64,000 nucleotides of DNA, from contig NZ_CANLZC010000002.1 in the NCBI RefSeq assembly GCF_947495455.1, positions 62,001 through 126,000 of the forward strand. The letters run 5' to 3'. Shown in pieces: positions 34,692-45,299 of this stretch (position 1 is the first letter of the stretch; every line of letters begins with the position of its first letter). The notes below the pieces were generated by a model. That model did not search any database. It was not told the DNA's origin and saw nothing but the letters and a program-made list of their open reading frames with translations. Made by a program: the position numbers and the translations under genes. Source of the DNA: an uncultured Shewanella sp. Lineage in GTDB: Bacteria; Pseudomonadota; Gammaproteobacteria; Enterobacterales; Shewanellaceae.

Positions 34692-35648
34692 TTATGCAAC
34701 TTGATTATGCAAAGTGCCACCCTCAATATAAGCCGTCAAATTAGCCACTGTAATCGCTAACAGCTCCTGACGCGCTTCCAGTGTAGCCCAAGCATTATGA
34801 GGGGACAGCGCAATATTGTTGAGTGCAAAAAAAGGATGATCATTTGCAGGAGGCTCTATTGATAGCACATCAAGACCCGCAAACGCTAATGTCCCATTAG
34901 AAAGTGCAGCAGCTAAGGCCATTTCATCAATCAGTTCTCCCCTTGCAGTATTAATCAATACTGCACTGGGTTTCATTTTCGCTAAACACTGAGCATCAAT
35001 CAATCGCTCCGTCTGCAATGTTAAAGGGCAATGCAAAGATAAAAAGTCCGCGCCTGCTATGACCTCATCAAAACTCTGCCATATCACGCCATCTAGATCA
35101 TGGGTTTTTTGACGACGGGAATACACTCTCACCTGCATATCAAATGCAAGTCCTATCTTAGCCACTTTTTGAGCTATATGACCAAACCCTATGAGCCCAA
35201 GCACCTTATTTTTAAGGGAATGCAACGGAGACAGAGTCAATGAAAAATCTAAAGATCCTCTCCAAGCTCCAGCTTTAACCGCTTGATCGTGCTTTGCGAC
35301 TTGTTGACTAAAATGTAATATATGAGCAAAAACCATTTGAGCAACAGAATCTGAGGCATAATTAGGCGCATTGGTCACAACAATGCCTTGAGCAGAAGCG
35401 GCTGCCAAATCGATAACATTGACTCCCGTCGCCAGCACACCTATGTAGCGTAATCTAGGCAATTTGATAAGTATGTCAGCACTTAACTTAACTTTATTCG
35501 TTAAAATAACATCAACCTCTTTGGCTCGAGAGAGAACTTCATGACTTGCGGTTCTGTCATAACAAGTTAACTCCCCTAATGCCGTTAACCCCTGCCAACT
35601 CAAATCACCTTTATTCAAAGTATAAGCATCTAAAATCACAATCTTCAT
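34692..35648 (-). CDS. D-2-hydroxyacid dehydrogenase
   Basis: This NAD-dependent 2-hydroxyacid dehydrogenase of about 318 residues has the nucleotide-binding motif GLIGFGHIAQKVAKI, the NTARGELIDE block with the catalytic Arg region, DVLSIEPP with the catalytic acid, and SPHNAWAT with the catalytic His. Close families include glycerate/glyoxylate/hydroxypyruvate reductases; the substrate is not resolved. The open frame extends to 35690, but ATG 35648 has a GGAG site at the right spacing and removes the overlap with djlA, so it is chosen. It follows djlA on the same strand by 22 bp. Confidence 0.85.
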   Translation of the reverse strand: MKIVILDAYTLNKGDLSWQGLTALGELTCYDRTASHEVLSRAKEVDVILTNKVKLSADILIKLPRLRYIGVLATGVNVIDLAAASAQGIVVTNAPNYASDSVAQMVFAHILHFSQQVAKHDQAVKAGAWRGSLDFSLTLSPLHSLKNKVLGLIGFGHIAQKVAKIGLAFDMQVRVYSRRQKTHDLDGVIWQSFDEVIAGADFLSLHCPLTLQTERLIDAQCLAKMKPSAVLINTARGELIDEMALAAALSNGTLAFAGLDVLSIEPPANDHPFFALNNIALSPHNAWATLEARQELLAITVANLTAYIEGGTLHNQVA

Positions 35649-35670
35649 TGGGGCTCCATCAGAAATGACA

Positions 35671-36450
35671 TTATCGCATACCACGTTCACTTTTCACTTT
35701 ATCATAAGCGGTTTGAATATCTTGTGCTTTATTCTTAGCGAGCTCCATCATCTCTGGCGGTAAACCTTTCGCCACAAGCTTATCAGGATGATGTTCATTC
35801 ATCAGTTTACGGTATGCCCGTTTCACATCTTGATTAGACGCACTTTGCGATAAACCAAGAATGGAGTATGCATCTTTGAGGCTTGTCTTATTAGTACTGC
35901 CCCCATTCTGATGGAACTTGAACTCAGCTTGCCATCGCGACAATAAGGCATCCAATTGCACACGTGAGCAGCCGAGCTCTTGTGCAATAACCAACAAGAC
36001 AGCATGCTCACTGTCTTCTAATTTACCGTCAGACAAGGCCGTTTGAATTTGAATTTCCAAAAACATTTGTACCAATTCACGCCGTCCCATGGCTATCATT
36101 CTAAATGTTTTTAGTTTATCTTTTATATTAAAATCATCCGCTTTACCTTCACGAAAAGCCGCTTGTGCTTCTTTCCTCGCCTCTCCTTGTAACTGCATTT
36201 GATCCATGAGGGCTGTAGCCACACGAATATCATTTTGAGTCACTTGGCCCGACGCCTTGGCAACATGTCCCATAACGGCAAAAGTGGTATTAAAAAAAAG
36301 CCGCTGACGATTTGCAGCGTTTGCAAACATTGAGCCTCCCCCCTGACTGCGATCATAAGCATGGCCTAACCACAAGCCCAGTAGACCGCCAACAAGACGC
36401 CCCAACATAAATCCAATAATAAAACCAAAAACTTTACCAAAAATCCGCAT
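35671..36450 (-). CDS. djlA: Membrane-anchored co-chaperone DjlA
   Basis: This 259-residue protein has an N-terminal glycine-rich transmembrane helix (VFGFIIGFMLGRLVGGLLGLWLGHAYD). A TerB-like central domain (about 50-185) and a C-terminal J domain follow; the J domain carries the HPD motif in AYRKLMNEHHPDKLVAKG. DjlA is an inner-membrane DnaK co-chaperone linked to envelope stress. It is upstream of the dehydrogenase gene and downstream of murU on the same strand, the arrangement familiar from Shewanella. Confidence 0.92.
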   Translation of the reverse strand: MRIFGKVFGFIIGFMLGRLVGGLLGLWLGHAYDRSQGGGSMFANAANRQRLFFNTTFAVMGHVAKASGQVTQNDIRVATALMDQMQLQGEARKEAQAAFREGKADDFNIKDKLKTFRMIAMGRRELVQMFLEIQIQTALSDGKLEDSEHAVLLVIAQELGCSRVQLDALLSRWQAEFKFHQNGGSTNKTSLKDAYSILGLSQSASNQDVKRAYRKLMNEHHPDKLVAKGLPPEMMELAKNKAQDIQTAYDKVKSERGMR

Positions 36451-36516
36451 TAAATTGCCTTTGAAATATAAAATGACTTATCAAGATACTCATCACCATG
36501 ACGGTATCTTTTCCAA

Positions 36517-37176
36517 TCAACCTGCTAACCTTTTCTCTAATTCAGTCAGTCTTTCTATTGTGCCCACATCGCACCAAAATGTCGTCATATGCTCACCAGA
36601 AACAACGCCCTGTTCCATCTTTTCCCTCAATAAAGGCCCTAGCGGGAATGCGTTATCTTCGCACTGTGCAAATAATGAAGGAGAATATAAACCGATCCCC
36701 GAAAAAGTCAGTTTACTGTTCCCGCTTGCCTTCACTTTATCGTGAATTAAACAAAAATCTCCTTTTGGATGATGAAAAGGATTGTCCACTAACCACACAT
36801 AGGCTTGTTGATCTTGTTGTAGCACAGGCAAAGTCGGCAACACATCGATAAATATATCACCGTTAATCACCAAAAAAGGCTCATCTCCTAACAAAGGTAA
36901 GGCTTGCTTAATGCCCCCTCCCGTCTCTAATGCCACTTCTTCTCGGCTATAATGAAATCTCACCCCCCATCGCTCTCCAAAGCCTAACCTATGAATGATG
37001 CGATCCCCTAACCAAGCAATATTGATGACAATATCTTTTATACCAATATCGACAAGTTTTTCAATATGATACTCAATTAATGCTTTATTGTTTATTTTGA
37101 CCAAAGGCTTAGGCACGCTATCCGTTAATGGCCTCAACCTTTCCCCTCTGCCAGCAGCTAAAATCATTGCTTTCAT
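36517..37176 (-). CDS. murU: N-acetylmuramate alpha-1-phosphate uridylyltransferase
   Basis: This 219-residue nucleotidyltransferase has the GxGxRLxPLT motif MILAAGRGERLRPLTDSVPKPLVKI at the N-terminus and a metal site in INGDIFID. MurU makes UDP-MurNAc from MurNAc-1-phosphate and UTP in the peptidoglycan recycling bypass found in Pseudomonas and other Gram-negatives. The identity rests on pairing with amgK, whose stop overlaps this ATG by 4 nt. Without that neighbour it could be read only as a general sugar-1-phosphate nucleotidyltransferase. Confidence 0.88.
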   Translation of the reverse strand: MKAMILAAGRGERLRPLTDSVPKPLVKINNKALIEYHIEKLVDIGIKDIVINIAWLGDRIIHRLGFGERWGVRFHYSREEVALETGGGIKQALPLLGDEPFLVINGDIFIDVLPTLPVLQQDQQAYVWLVDNPFHHPKGDFCLIHDKVKASGNSKLTFSGIGLYSPSLFAQCEDNAFPLGPLLREKMEQGVVSGEHMTTFWCDVGTIERLTELEKRLAG

Positions 37177-38195
37177 ATTGCCTTCTCAACCTTCTCCATA
37201 AACTGAGGAATAAGCGTCAAGTCCACCCAAGACCCAAAAGCGACTAATTCAGAATAAGATAACGCAATATCACGGATATAACCTAAGGTTAATGGAATAT
37301 CGGCCAAATACGCCGATTTTTTGTCTCTATGATGCAATCGTGAAAAAATCCCCACCGCTTTGATATGCCGTTGCAGTCCCATTAAGTCAAACCAACGTCG
37401 ATACTGCGTCAATGTAATATCACTGGCAATTTCACCGCGCTGTTTTATCGCCTCAAAATGCTCACTCATCAAATCTTCAACCAACTTCTCAGGCCAACGT
37501 AAATAACAATCTCTCAACAACGAAACCACATCATATGTTAGAGGGCCAATGACTGCATCTTGAAAATCAATAATGTATAAGTCGTCATTTTTCAGCATAA
37601 TATTTCGACAATGGTAATCTCTATGCATACCGACTTGCGGCTGTTCAAGGGCACTGTCTATTAAATACTCAAAGGTTGTCGACAACATATCATGCTCTTC
37701 ATTACTCAATGTAATAGAAAGATGACACTTTAATAACCAGTCTGTGAATATATCAAGTTCTCGCTGAACAAAGGCCCTATCATATAAAGGTAATCCCCCC
37801 TTATCTGTTCTCTTTACTTTTGTAATATCATCGAGTAAAGCAAGCGCAGCTGTATAATAAAATTTAACATTATCAATATTTAACAATGAAAAGAGTGAAG
37901 TATCTCCTAAATCGGTTAGCAGCAAAAATCCATTTTGCGTGTCTTTCGCAATCACCTCTGGTACATTAATACCTTTCTGAGCATAGGCATTTGCAATATC
38001 AATAAATTGTTGCAAAACTATTTGTTTAGGCGGTGAATCGACTACTATATAAGAAACATTATTGATCAATACTCGAAAATAGCGCCTCACACTGGCATCA
38101 CCAGACAGCAGTACGGGCGATAAATCTAAAGAGAAATGGTCATTTAGCCACGCAGTAAGCTGCATAAATCTACGATCTGACAAAGGATGCCTCAT
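37173..38195 (-). CDS. amgK: N-acetylmuramate/N-acetylglucosamine kinase
   Basis: This 340-residue aminoglycoside-phosphotransferase-fold kinase has the catalytic loop QVGMHRDYHCRNIML near residue 195 and the metal-binding YIIDFQDAVIGP. LMGLQRHIKAVGIFSRLHHRD in the C-terminal third is characteristic of the AmgK group. It phosphorylates the anomeric carbon of MurNAc and feeds MurU. It is divergent from lptD across a 149-bp promoter region. Confidence 0.9.
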   Translation of the reverse strand: MRHPLSDRRFMQLTAWLNDHFSLDLSPVLLSGDASVRRYFRVLINNVSYIVVDSPPKQIVLQQFIDIANAYAQKGINVPEVIAKDTQNGFLLLTDLGDTSLFSLLNIDNVKFYYTAALALLDDITKVKRTDKGGLPLYDRAFVQRELDIFTDWLLKCHLSITLSNEEHDMLSTTFEYLIDSALEQPQVGMHRDYHCRNIMLKNDDLYIIDFQDAVIGPLTYDVVSLLRDCYLRWPEKLVEDLMSEHFEAIKQRGEIASDITLTQYRRWFDLMGLQRHIKAVGIFSRLHHRDKKSAYLADIPLTLGYIRDIALSYSELVAFGSWVDLTLIPQFMEKVEKAI

Positions 38196-38344
38196 GGCTC
38201 TTAAATAAAAATTGCTTTATTATAACGAAAAAAATGAAATTGCTAGAAAAATAGACATAAATTATTTAGTAAAGTTGCCTCATGAAGAACGGTATCTTTA
38301 CCCTCTTTCAACCGATTTGATAAAAGCAAAGTAACTAACTTAAG

Positions 38345-40684
38345 ATGCAGATCCGTTATTTTCTGGCCATGAGCCTATTTCCAACACTCGTTTTAGCTGA
38401 TAATTCGACAGCAGAGCCTTCTTCTAGTTCGGTATGCATTATCGAACCTAAGCTGCCACGCCAAATACCTACGTCACCTTCTTCAGCTATCCAAGATCCA
38501 TCAGAAGTCACTATTACCTCCAATGACTCTCAGGCTCAACTGGGCCAAAAAGCCATTTTTAACGGTGACGTTTCATTTATTCAAGGCTCACGTAGTATTG
38601 CTGCCGATGAAGCGGTTGTTGATCAACAACAACAGAGTTTATCTGCCAACGGGGACTTAGTGTTTTCCGATAGCAGCTTTATCGTCACCGCCGATTCACT
38701 CGTCGCTCAAATGCGAAGCAACACCGCTACACTTCAAGGCACCAGTTATTGGTTAAAGAACCAGCAAGCCCATGGAACGGCAGGAACATTACAAATCACT
38801 AAAGACAATAACCTCATATTATCTCAAGCCACTATCACCACTTGTCCTGATCCTCAACCTGATTGGGTGCTTGAAGCCAATGAAATAAAAATCGACAGCA
38901 CTGATGAGTGGGGAGAAATTTGGGGTGCCAAATTAAGAGTCGCCGATATCCCTGTATTTTACTTACCTTATATGACTATTCCTGTATCAAATAAGCGAAA
39001 GTCTGGGTTTCTTTTCCCTTCATTTAGCTCAAGCACAAAAAATGGTGTGGAATTAACGGTTCCCTATTATTGGAATATCGCCCCTGAATATGACTTAACC
39101 CTAACTCCCAATTACATGTCAAATCGTGGCCTCTTCACTAAAAGTGAATTTCGCTATCTTGCAGGCAGTGACAGTTCTCCACAATCAGGTCAAATTAATT
39201 TAGAATATTTAGGAGACGATCAATATGAAAATGACCATGCTGATCGCTACCTTTATCATTGGCAACAACAAGGCAGTATAGGGCAACATTGGCGTGTCAT
39301 GGCGGACTATACGGATGTCTCCGATGATAACTACTTTAATGATCTGAGTTCTGATATCAGCACATCCAGCAATAACCAGCTCATTCGAATCGGTGAAGCA
39401 AGTTACTTAGAAGAAAACTGGGATTTAACCACTAAAGTTCAAGATATCAAAGTATTAGGAGAAAGTGATCAGCCTTATCAAGTCATGCCTCAGTTAGATT
39501 ACAATTACCGTGCACCGGATATACTCAAAGGTATCGATTTTAATCTCTTCAGTGAAGCCACCCAATTTAAAGATCAAAATTCAGGCAATTATTCCTCAGC
39601 CACTCGCGTGCATTTAGAGCCAAGCCTATCTTATCCAATTCAAGGGCCTGCAGGCTCGCTCACAACGGAATTAAAACTCCTGCAAACAAACTATTCACAA
39701 CAGGATAATACCAACTCAGGCCTCTCAGATAGTGTCAACCGTACCTTACCCGAGGCCCGTATTTCGGGACAAATTAATTTTGAGCGCTATACTAATTACT
39801 TTAATCAAAACTACAGACAAACACTGACCCCACAATTCCAATATCTTTACATTGGCTATCAAGATCAATCTGATATCGGTATTTATGACACGGCAGAATT
39901 ACAAAATGATTATTATGGCTTATTTAGGGATAGGCGCTATTCAGGTTTAGACAGAATCGCCGATGCGAATCAAATGACTGTCGGGTTCACGACGAAACTT
40001 TTTAATACCCAAAACAAAGAAGTCTTTAAATTTAGTCTAGGACAAATCATTTATTTTCAAGACAGTCGTGTTATCTCAGAATATAGCAATACGACCAACA
40101 CAGCCACAACCAGTTCCACATTAGCATCGGATCTTTCGGTTAAACTTTATAATGACTGGTTTGTTAGCGGCTCTGTTCAGTACAATACTCAAGATAATTC
40201 CAACACAAAAAATGAAGTGTCATTAGATTACCGTCCCGCAAAAAATAAATTACTGCAAGTCAATTATCGATATGTACCTGATCTTGTAAATACAAACACG
40301 GGAGTCACCTCTGATATTTCTCAAACAGGCTTTCGAGGGGCATGGCCAATCACAGACAATATCACTCTTGTCGGTAATTGGTATTATGACTTAAGTGAAA
40401 AGCAAAGCGTTGAAACCTATGCAGGCTTTCAATATGATACCTGCTGTTGGGCCGTTAGGGTAACTTACCATGACCGTATTAAAACCTCTTATAGCAACGA
40501 TACTTCAACAGCCTATTTCGATGATGGTGTTTACGTAAACTTCATTATCAATGGGTTAGGTGGCTCTCAAACGTCAAACAGCTCAAGCTCCTCAGGAAGC
40601 ACTAGCGGCGGCTCATTGAATGCGTCAAGTATGCTAAATGATGGATTATTTAATTATCGAAGTCCGATATATTTAAATAATTAA
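38345..40684 (+). CDS. lptD: LPS-assembly protein LptD
   Basis: This 779-residue outer-membrane protein has a signal peptide (about 1-18), an LptA-like periplasmic jellyroll (about 45-190) and a C-terminal 26-strand barrel. The cysteines used for the conserved disulfides are visible: Cys31 near the mature N-terminus, one in TTCPDPQPDWVLEA, and the adjacent pair in YDTCCWAVRVTY near residue 700. YLPYMTIPVSNKRKSGFLFPS is a strong family block. With LptE it inserts LPS into the outer leaflet. It is the first gene of the lptD-surA-pdxA-rsmA-apaG-apaH block. Confidence 0.95.
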   Translation: MQIRYFLAMSLFPTLVLADNSTAEPSSSSVCIIEPKLPRQIPTSPSSAIQDPSEVTITSNDSQAQLGQKAIFNGDVSFIQGSRSIAADEAVVDQQQQSLSANGDLVFSDSSFIVTADSLVAQMRSNTATLQGTSYWLKNQQAHGTAGTLQITKDNNLILSQATITTCPDPQPDWVLEANEIKIDSTDEWGEIWGAKLRVADIPVFYLPYMTIPVSNKRKSGFLFPSFSSSTKNGVELTVPYYWNIAPEYDLTLTPNYMSNRGLFTKSEFRYLAGSDSSPQSGQINLEYLGDDQYENDHADRYLYHWQQQGSIGQHWRVMADYTDVSDDNYFNDLSSDISTSSNNQLIRIGEASYLEENWDLTTKVQDIKVLGESDQPYQVMPQLDYNYRAPDILKGIDFNLFSEATQFKDQNSGNYSSATRVHLEPSLSYPIQGPAGSLTTELKLLQTNYSQQDNTNSGLSDSVNRTLPEARISGQINFERYTNYFNQNYRQTLTPQFQYLYIGYQDQSDIGIYDTAELQNDYYGLFRDRRYSGLDRIADANQMTVGFTTKLFNTQNKEVFKFSLGQIIYFQDSRVISEYSNTTNTATTSSTLASDLSVKLYNDWFVSGSVQYNTQDNSNTKNEVSLDYRPAKNKLLQVNYRYVPDLVNTNTGVTSDISQTGFRGAWPITDNITLVGNWYYDLSEKQSVETYAGFQYDTCCWAVRVTYHDRIKTSYSNDTSTAYFDDGVYVNFIINGLGGSQTSNSSSSSGSTSGGSLNASSMLNDGLFNYRSPIYLNN

Positions 40685-40808
40685 CCTAAACCAAACGCGT
40701 TCATAATGAACCTCAGCATGAACGTGTAGTCCAAACTGGATAGAGAAGATCATTTCAACGATAAAATGTATCGAAAATGACATTAACAAATGCCAAGGAT
40801 TTTTGTGG

Positions 40809-42116
40809 ATGAACACTTGTAAACGAGTAATTTTAACTTTTTTTGCACTCATGATATTGAGTCAACATGTGATCGCAGCACCAACACCACTAGATAGAAT
40901 CGCTGTACAGGTCAATCAAGGCGTGATTTTAGAAAGTGAAATCACAGACATGATGCACACAGTGAAAGAGAATGCGAAACAAAACAATCAATCGCTTCCT
41001 TCAGATAAAGCCTTACGTACTCAAATTATTGAAAGATTGATTTTAACACGGCTGCAAATGCAAATGGCAGAGCGTATTGGATTACATATTGGTGATCTGC
41101 AATTAGATCAAACCATTGCCAATATCGCTAAAGAGCAAAATATAACCGTAGAGCAAATGAAGCAACAATTGGAAAGCGAAGGCACGCCTTTTGCCGAATA
41201 TCGCGAGCAATTACGTCAAGAAATCACTATAGGTGAAATTCAACGTATTCAAGTACAACGCCGCATTCAAGTGTCTCCACAAGAAATTAGTGGCCTAGTT
41301 GAGCTGATTAAACAACAAGGACTCAAAAATGTCGAGTTTCAAATCGGCCATATCTTAATAGATGTCCCCACTAATCCAACAAGTGAACAATTAGAAGAAG
41401 CCAGTAACCGTGCCACAATCGTATTAAAGCGTCTTAAAGATGGTGCCGACTTCAAACGCACCGCCATCGCCTCTTCGTCAGGCCCTAAGGCCTTAGAAGG
41501 TGGTGTATGGGATTACATGAATATCAATGAGATGCCTACCTTATTTGCAGAAGTGGTCAAAGATGCCAAAAAAGGTGATATCATAGGCCCCATTAAAAGC
41601 CCATCTGGTTTCCATATTATTAAAGTTATGGATGTCAGAGGCATGGAAACAAAGGAGCTGGATGAAGTTAAGTCACGCCATATTCTCATCAAACCTTCGC
41701 CGATTTTATCGGAAGAAAGAGCCAAAGCGATGTTGGAAAAATTCCTTATCGAAATACGCTCAGGAAAAGCAAAGTTTGAAGATCTGGCAAGACAATATTC
41801 TGAAGATCCAGGTTCAAGTGCCAAAGGGGGAGAGTTAGGTTGGGCTGACCCTAACATTTATGTTCCAGCTTTTGCTCAAGAGCTTGCACATTTAAAAGTG
41901 GGTGAAATAAGCGAACCCTTCCGCTCCAGCCATGGCTGGCATATTGTTCAATTAGAAAAACGACGGAAAACTGATGCAACTGAGCAATTTAATACCAATC
42001 GCGCTCATCAACTTATTTTCCGCCGTAAATTTAACGAAGAGTTACAAAACTGGTTAGATGAAATGCGAGCTGAAGCTTACATTGAAGTCTTTGAACCTAA
42101 AAATAATCGAGGTTAA
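40809..42116 (+). CDS. surA: Periplasmic chaperone/peptidyl-prolyl isomerase SurA
   Basis: This precursor of about 435 residues has a signal peptide [19 protein letters not shown] cleaved near [15 protein letters not shown]. An N-terminal chaperone domain follows, then two parvulin domains (about 175-280, [10 protein letters not shown]; and about 285-390, [12 protein letters not shown] and [19 protein letters not shown]) and a C-terminal helix. It escorts outer-membrane proteins, including LptD, to the Bam complex. ATG 40809 is chosen because of AAGGA 9 bp upstream; an in-frame TTG at 40803 is less likely. Confidence 0.95.
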   Translation: MNTCKRVILTFFALMILSQHVIAAPTPLDRIAVQVNQGVILESEITDMMHTVKENAKQNNQSLPSDKALRTQIIERLILTRLQMQMAERIGLHIGDLQLDQTIANIAKEQNITVEQMKQQLESEGTPFAEYREQLRQEITIGEIQRIQVQRRIQVSPQEISGLVELIKQQGLKNVEFQIGHILIDVPTNPTSEQLEEASNRATIVLKRLKDGADFKRTAIASSSGPKALEGGVWDYMNINEMPTLFAEVVKDAKKGDIIGPIKSPSGFHIIKVMDVRGMETKELDEVKSRHILIKPSPILSEERAKAMLEKFLIEIRSGKAKFEDLARQYSEDPGSSAKGGELGWADPNIYVPAFAQELAHLKVGEISEPFRSSHGWHIVQLEKRRKTDATEQFNTNRAHQLIFRRKFNEELQNWLDEMRAEAYIEVFEPKNNRG

Positions 42117-42121
42117 TCATA

Positions 42122-43111
42122 TTGACGATTAAGCGAATTGCTATCACCCCCGGTGAACCTGCCGGGGTTGGACCAGAACTCGTTATTCAACTCGCTCAAC
42201 AGCCATGGCCTGCTGAGCTGGTTGTTTGTGCCGATCCCGAATTATTACTCAGTCGCGCTAAGCAAATTGGTCTTCCCCTTCAGTTAAGACCTTATCAGCC
42301 TAAGCAGGCACCTAAAGCACAAGAAGCTGGCACACTCACCATATCGCCTTTTTCACTCAATGAAGCGTCACACTGTGGTCTGCTCAATGAAGCAAACAGC
42401 CACTATGTGATTGACACTTTAAGCTTCGCTGGTGAAAAAAATATGAGTGGTGAATTTGATGCCATTGTCACAGGCCCTGTTCATAAAGGTATTATTAATC
42501 AATCAGGTATATCATTTAGTGGCCACACTGAGTTTTTCGCTCATCAAGCGAACTGCCAAGATGTCGTGATGATGCTTTCTGCGCCAGGATTACATGTGGC
42601 TTTAGTCACCACGCATATTCCATTAGCCTATGTCGCCAAGGCCATTACAAGGGATCGTTTACATCAGATTATTAAAATATTACACCATGATCTCATTAAG
42701 AAATTTGCCTTAAGCAGCCCTAGAATTTATGTTTGTGGCCTCAATCCTCATGCAGGTGAAGACGGTCATTTAGGCAGAGAAGAAATAGACACTATCATAC
42801 CCGCCTTGAATGAACTGAGGAAAGAAGGTATCGATATTGTTGGGCCACTGCCTGCTGACACGCTATTTCAAGCCAAATACTTAGATGATGCTGACGTGGT
42901 ATTAGCCATGTATCATGATCAAGGATTACCCGTGTTAAAATCCATGGGATTTGGTAATTCAGTGAATATTACTTTAGGGCTTCCATACATTCGTACCTCT
43001 GTTGATCATGGTACCGCCCTTGAACTTGCAGGAACAGGAAAAGCCGATACAGGCAGTTTTATCTGCGCCCTTAACACCGCCATAGAGTTGGCAACAAAAA
43101 CAAGTAAATAA
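42122..43111 (+). CDS. pdxA: 4-hydroxythreonine-4-phosphate dehydrogenase
   Basis: This 329-residue enzyme is the usual PdxA length, starting [19 protein letters not shown]. The motifs [40 protein letters not shown] and [12 protein letters not shown] contain the metal-binding histidines of the family. It oxidises 4-phosphohydroxy-threonine in pyridoxal phosphate synthesis. The start appears to be TTG 42122, with GAGG about 10 bp upstream and no ATG nearby. The gene lies 5 bp after surA. Confidence 0.94.
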   Translation: MTIKRIAITPGEPAGVGPELVIQLAQQPWPAELVVCADPELLLSRAKQIGLPLQLRPYQPKQAPKAQEAGTLTISPFSLNEASHCGLLNEANSHYVIDTLSFAGEKNMSGEFDAIVTGPVHKGIINQSGISFSGHTEFFAHQANCQDVVMMLSAPGLHVALVTTHIPLAYVAKAITRDRLHQIIKILHHDLIKKFALSSPRIYVCGLNPHAGEDGHLGREEIDTIIPALNELRKEGIDIVGPLPADTLFQAKYLDDADVVLAMYHDQGLPVLKSMGFGNSVNITLGLPYIRTSVDHGTALELAGTGKADTGSFICALNTAIELATKTSK

Positions 43112-43119
43112 CAAAATAC

Positions 43120-43923
43120 ATGAGTAATAAAGTACATTTAGGTCATACCGCTCGAAAGCGTTTTGGACAAAACTTTTTAACCGATCACAATATTATTAAC
43201 AGCATTGTCGGCGCTATAGCACCAGATAATGAACATGTTATGATTGAAATAGGCCCAGGGCTTGGTGCGTTAACTGAACCTGTTGCAGAGAGTATTGACA
43301 AGCTTACTGTCGTTGAATTAGATAAAGATCTCGTCGAACGCTTACAAGTGCACCCAAGTCTTAAAGATAAACTCGACATTCATCAAGGTGACGCACTAAA
43401 GTTTGATTTTAGTCAACTAGTACAAAAGGATAAGCAGTTAAAGGTCTTTGGAAACTTACCTTATAATATCTCAACCCCTCTGATGTTTCATTTATTTGAA
43501 TTTTCACAATACATCAAAAACATGCACTTTATGCTGCAAAAAGAAGTGGTTCTGAGATTATCAGCCAGTCCTGGAACAAAAGCCTATGGACGTCTTAGCG
43601 TCATGGCACAGTATTTTTGCCAAGTCATGCCTGTGCTTGAAGTCCCTCCAGGATGCTTTACGCCTGCCCCTAAAGTCGATTCAGCTGTCGTTAGATTAGT
43701 CCCCTTTAAGACAAAACCTTACCCTTGTAAAAATGTCGAAGTGCTTCGTCACCTCACTATGACAGCTTTTAATATGCGCAGAAAAACCTTAAGAAATAAC
43801 TTAAAGCAACTCATTTCTGATGAGGATTTTGCCCTATTAGGGATCGATCCTACACGTCGACCAGAACAAATCAGTGTTCAAGAATACGTTGCGCTCGCCA
43901 ATTTACTTTGCGATAAAAAGTAA
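43120..43923 (+). CDS. rsmA: 16S rRNA dimethyladenosine transferase RsmA (KsgA)
   Basis: This 267-residue SAM-dependent methyltransferase has [18 protein letters not shown] at the N-terminus, the SAM motif [13 protein letters not shown], and the NLPYNIST catalytic block (NLPY). It dimethylates A1518 and A1519 of 16S rRNA. It is next in line after pdxA, 8 bp downstream, and is followed by a hairpin before apaG. Confidence 0.96.
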   Translation: MSNKVHLGHTARKRFGQNFLTDHNIINSIVGAIAPDNEHVMIEIGPGLGALTEPVAESIDKLTVVELDKDLVERLQVHPSLKDKLDIHQGDALKFDFSQLVQKDKQLKVFGNLPYNISTPLMFHLFEFSQYIKNMHFMLQKEVVLRLSASPGTKAYGRLSVMAQYFCQVMPVLEVPPGCFTPAPKVDSAVVRLVPFKTKPYPCKNVEVLRHLTMTAFNMRRKTLRNNLKQLISDEDFALLGIDPTRRPEQISVQEYVALANLLCDKK

Positions 43924-43930
43924 GTGTTCT

Positions 43931-43953
43931 GAGGCGGTCACTCGCCTCATTTT
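43931..43953 (+). terminator. Hairpin between rsmA and apaG
   Basis: GAGGCG (43931-43936) and CGCCTC (43943-43948) form a GC-rich stem followed by ATTTTAT. It looks like a weak rho-independent terminator or attenuator inside the block. Confidence 0.6.
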
Positions 43954-43978
43954 ATAAGCTGTATGTTTGGGGGTATTG

Positions 43979-44359
43979 ATGAGCACACTAGGCTCCTCTG
44001 TCAAAATAGAAGTGACAACACAATATATCGAAGAGCAGTCTTCTCCTAGCGAAGACAAGTACTTATTCAGTTATACGATTAAAATTACCAATTTGGGCAA
44101 TACACCTGCCACCTTAAAAAGTCGCTATTGGCATATCACTGATGGCAATGGACAAATTCATGAGGTCAAAGGGGAAGGTGTTGTTGGTAAAACGCCAATG
44201 ATTAAACCTCAAACCTCATATCAATACACCAGCGGCACAATGCTCAAAACGCCAATGGGATTGATGAAAGGCCACTATACAATGCAAACAGATAATAATG
44301 TTGAGTTTAATGCTGATATCCCTATTTTTCGTTTAGCCATTCCCGGAGTCATTCATTAG
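43979..44359 (+). CDS. apaG: ApaG domain protein
   Basis: This 126-residue immunoglobulin-like-fold protein carries FSYTIKITNLGNTPATLKSRYWHITDGNGQIHEVKGEGVVGKTPMI, the core of the ApaG family, and YTSGTMLKTPMGLMKGHY. The biochemical role is unsettled. ATG 43979 gives the usual length; an upstream in-frame TTG at 43967 is less likely. It lies 2 bp before apaH. Confidence 0.95.
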   Translation: MSTLGSSVKIEVTTQYIEEQSSPSEDKYLFSYTIKITNLGNTPATLKSRYWHITDGNGQIHEVKGEGVVGKTPMIKPQTSYQYTSGTMLKTPMGLMKGHYTMQTDNNVEFNADIPIFRLAIPGVIH

Positions 44360-44361
44360 TC

Positions 44362-45177
44362 ATGGCAAACTATTATGTTGGAGATATTCAGGGGTGTTTT
44401 GATGAATTAACTCTGTTGTTAAACAAAGTCAATTTCAATCCTTCCAAAGATACACTCTGGTTAGTTGGTGATTTAATCGCTAGAGGACCAAAGTCCTTAG
44501 CTGTACTAGAATATATAAAATCATTATCAGGCTCCGCTCAGTTCGTATTAGGAAACCATGAACTGCATTTATTCGCGCTTCACGCAGGTTTTCACCAGCC
44601 CCCCCCAAAAGATCGTCTTAACGCTCTACTTGCTGCTGACAACATTAATATCCTAATCGACTGGTTACGAGAGCAACCCTTAAGTCATATCAATAGACAA
44701 CAACGAGTTGTCATGACTCATGCTGGCGTGCCGCCCATGTGGTCAATAGACACTTTAGCCGCTCAAGCCAATGCCGTTAGCAAACAATTGACTTCACCGA
44801 ATTACCTAAAACTAATAAAAAGTATGTACCGTAATGACATTAATCAATGGCATGACAAACTCACCTTAAATGAACAAGCCATTTACACCATTAATGCCCT
44901 CACTCGAATGCGATATCTCGAGCCAGATTTACGGCTCAACTTCAGCGAAAAATCATCGCCTCAACATAATAAGCACTCAAGATTAACACCCTGGTTTACC
45001 CATGAATCGGCTTTACCACAAGACTACACCTTAATCTTTGGTCACTGGGCCTCTCTCATGGGCGCTGTTTCCAACAAACAATTTCAAGCACTCGACACAG
45101 GTTGCTGTTGGGGAAATTATTTAACCCTATGGCATCAAGAAAGTGGTGAGAAAATCATACAAGAAATGATAAATTAA
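44362..45177 (+). CDS. apaH: Diadenosine tetraphosphatase ApaH
   Basis: This 271-residue metallophosphatase has YYVGDIQGCFDEL, LVGDLIARGPKSL and FVLGNHELHL, the three phosphoesterase metal motifs, followed by MTHAGVPPMW and FGHWASLMG. It hydrolyses Ap4A symmetrically to two ADP. It ends the conserved block; the next 560 bp hold a MITE and then the T6SS region on the other strand. Confidence 0.96.
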   Translation: MANYYVGDIQGCFDELTLLLNKVNFNPSKDTLWLVGDLIARGPKSLAVLEYIKSLSGSAQFVLGNHELHLFALHAGFHQPPPKDRLNALLAADNINILIDWLREQPLSHINRQQRVVMTHAGVPPMWSIDTLAAQANAVSKQLTSPNYLKLIKSMYRNDINQWHDKLTLNEQAIYTINALTRMRYLEPDLRLNFSEKSSPQHNKHSRLTPWFTHESALPQDYTLIFGHWASLMGAVSNKQFQALDTGCCWGNYLTLWHQESGEKIIQEMIN

Positions 45178-45299
45178 GTCATATTGATAGCCTCAAAATA
45201 GGCATTTTATGGGCTCCCATCCCGTCCGTTTTTCCTATTATGCTAAAAGTCACTCAAAATGTTCTACTCAAATTAACATTCAATATCAACAGCATATTA

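Noticed and set aside
36483-36510. AAGATAC...GTATCTT hairpin between djlA and murU as a terminator
   Set aside because: The stem is only 7 bp, AT-rich, with a 14-bp loop and no T-tract in the minus direction; the two genes may be co-transcribed.
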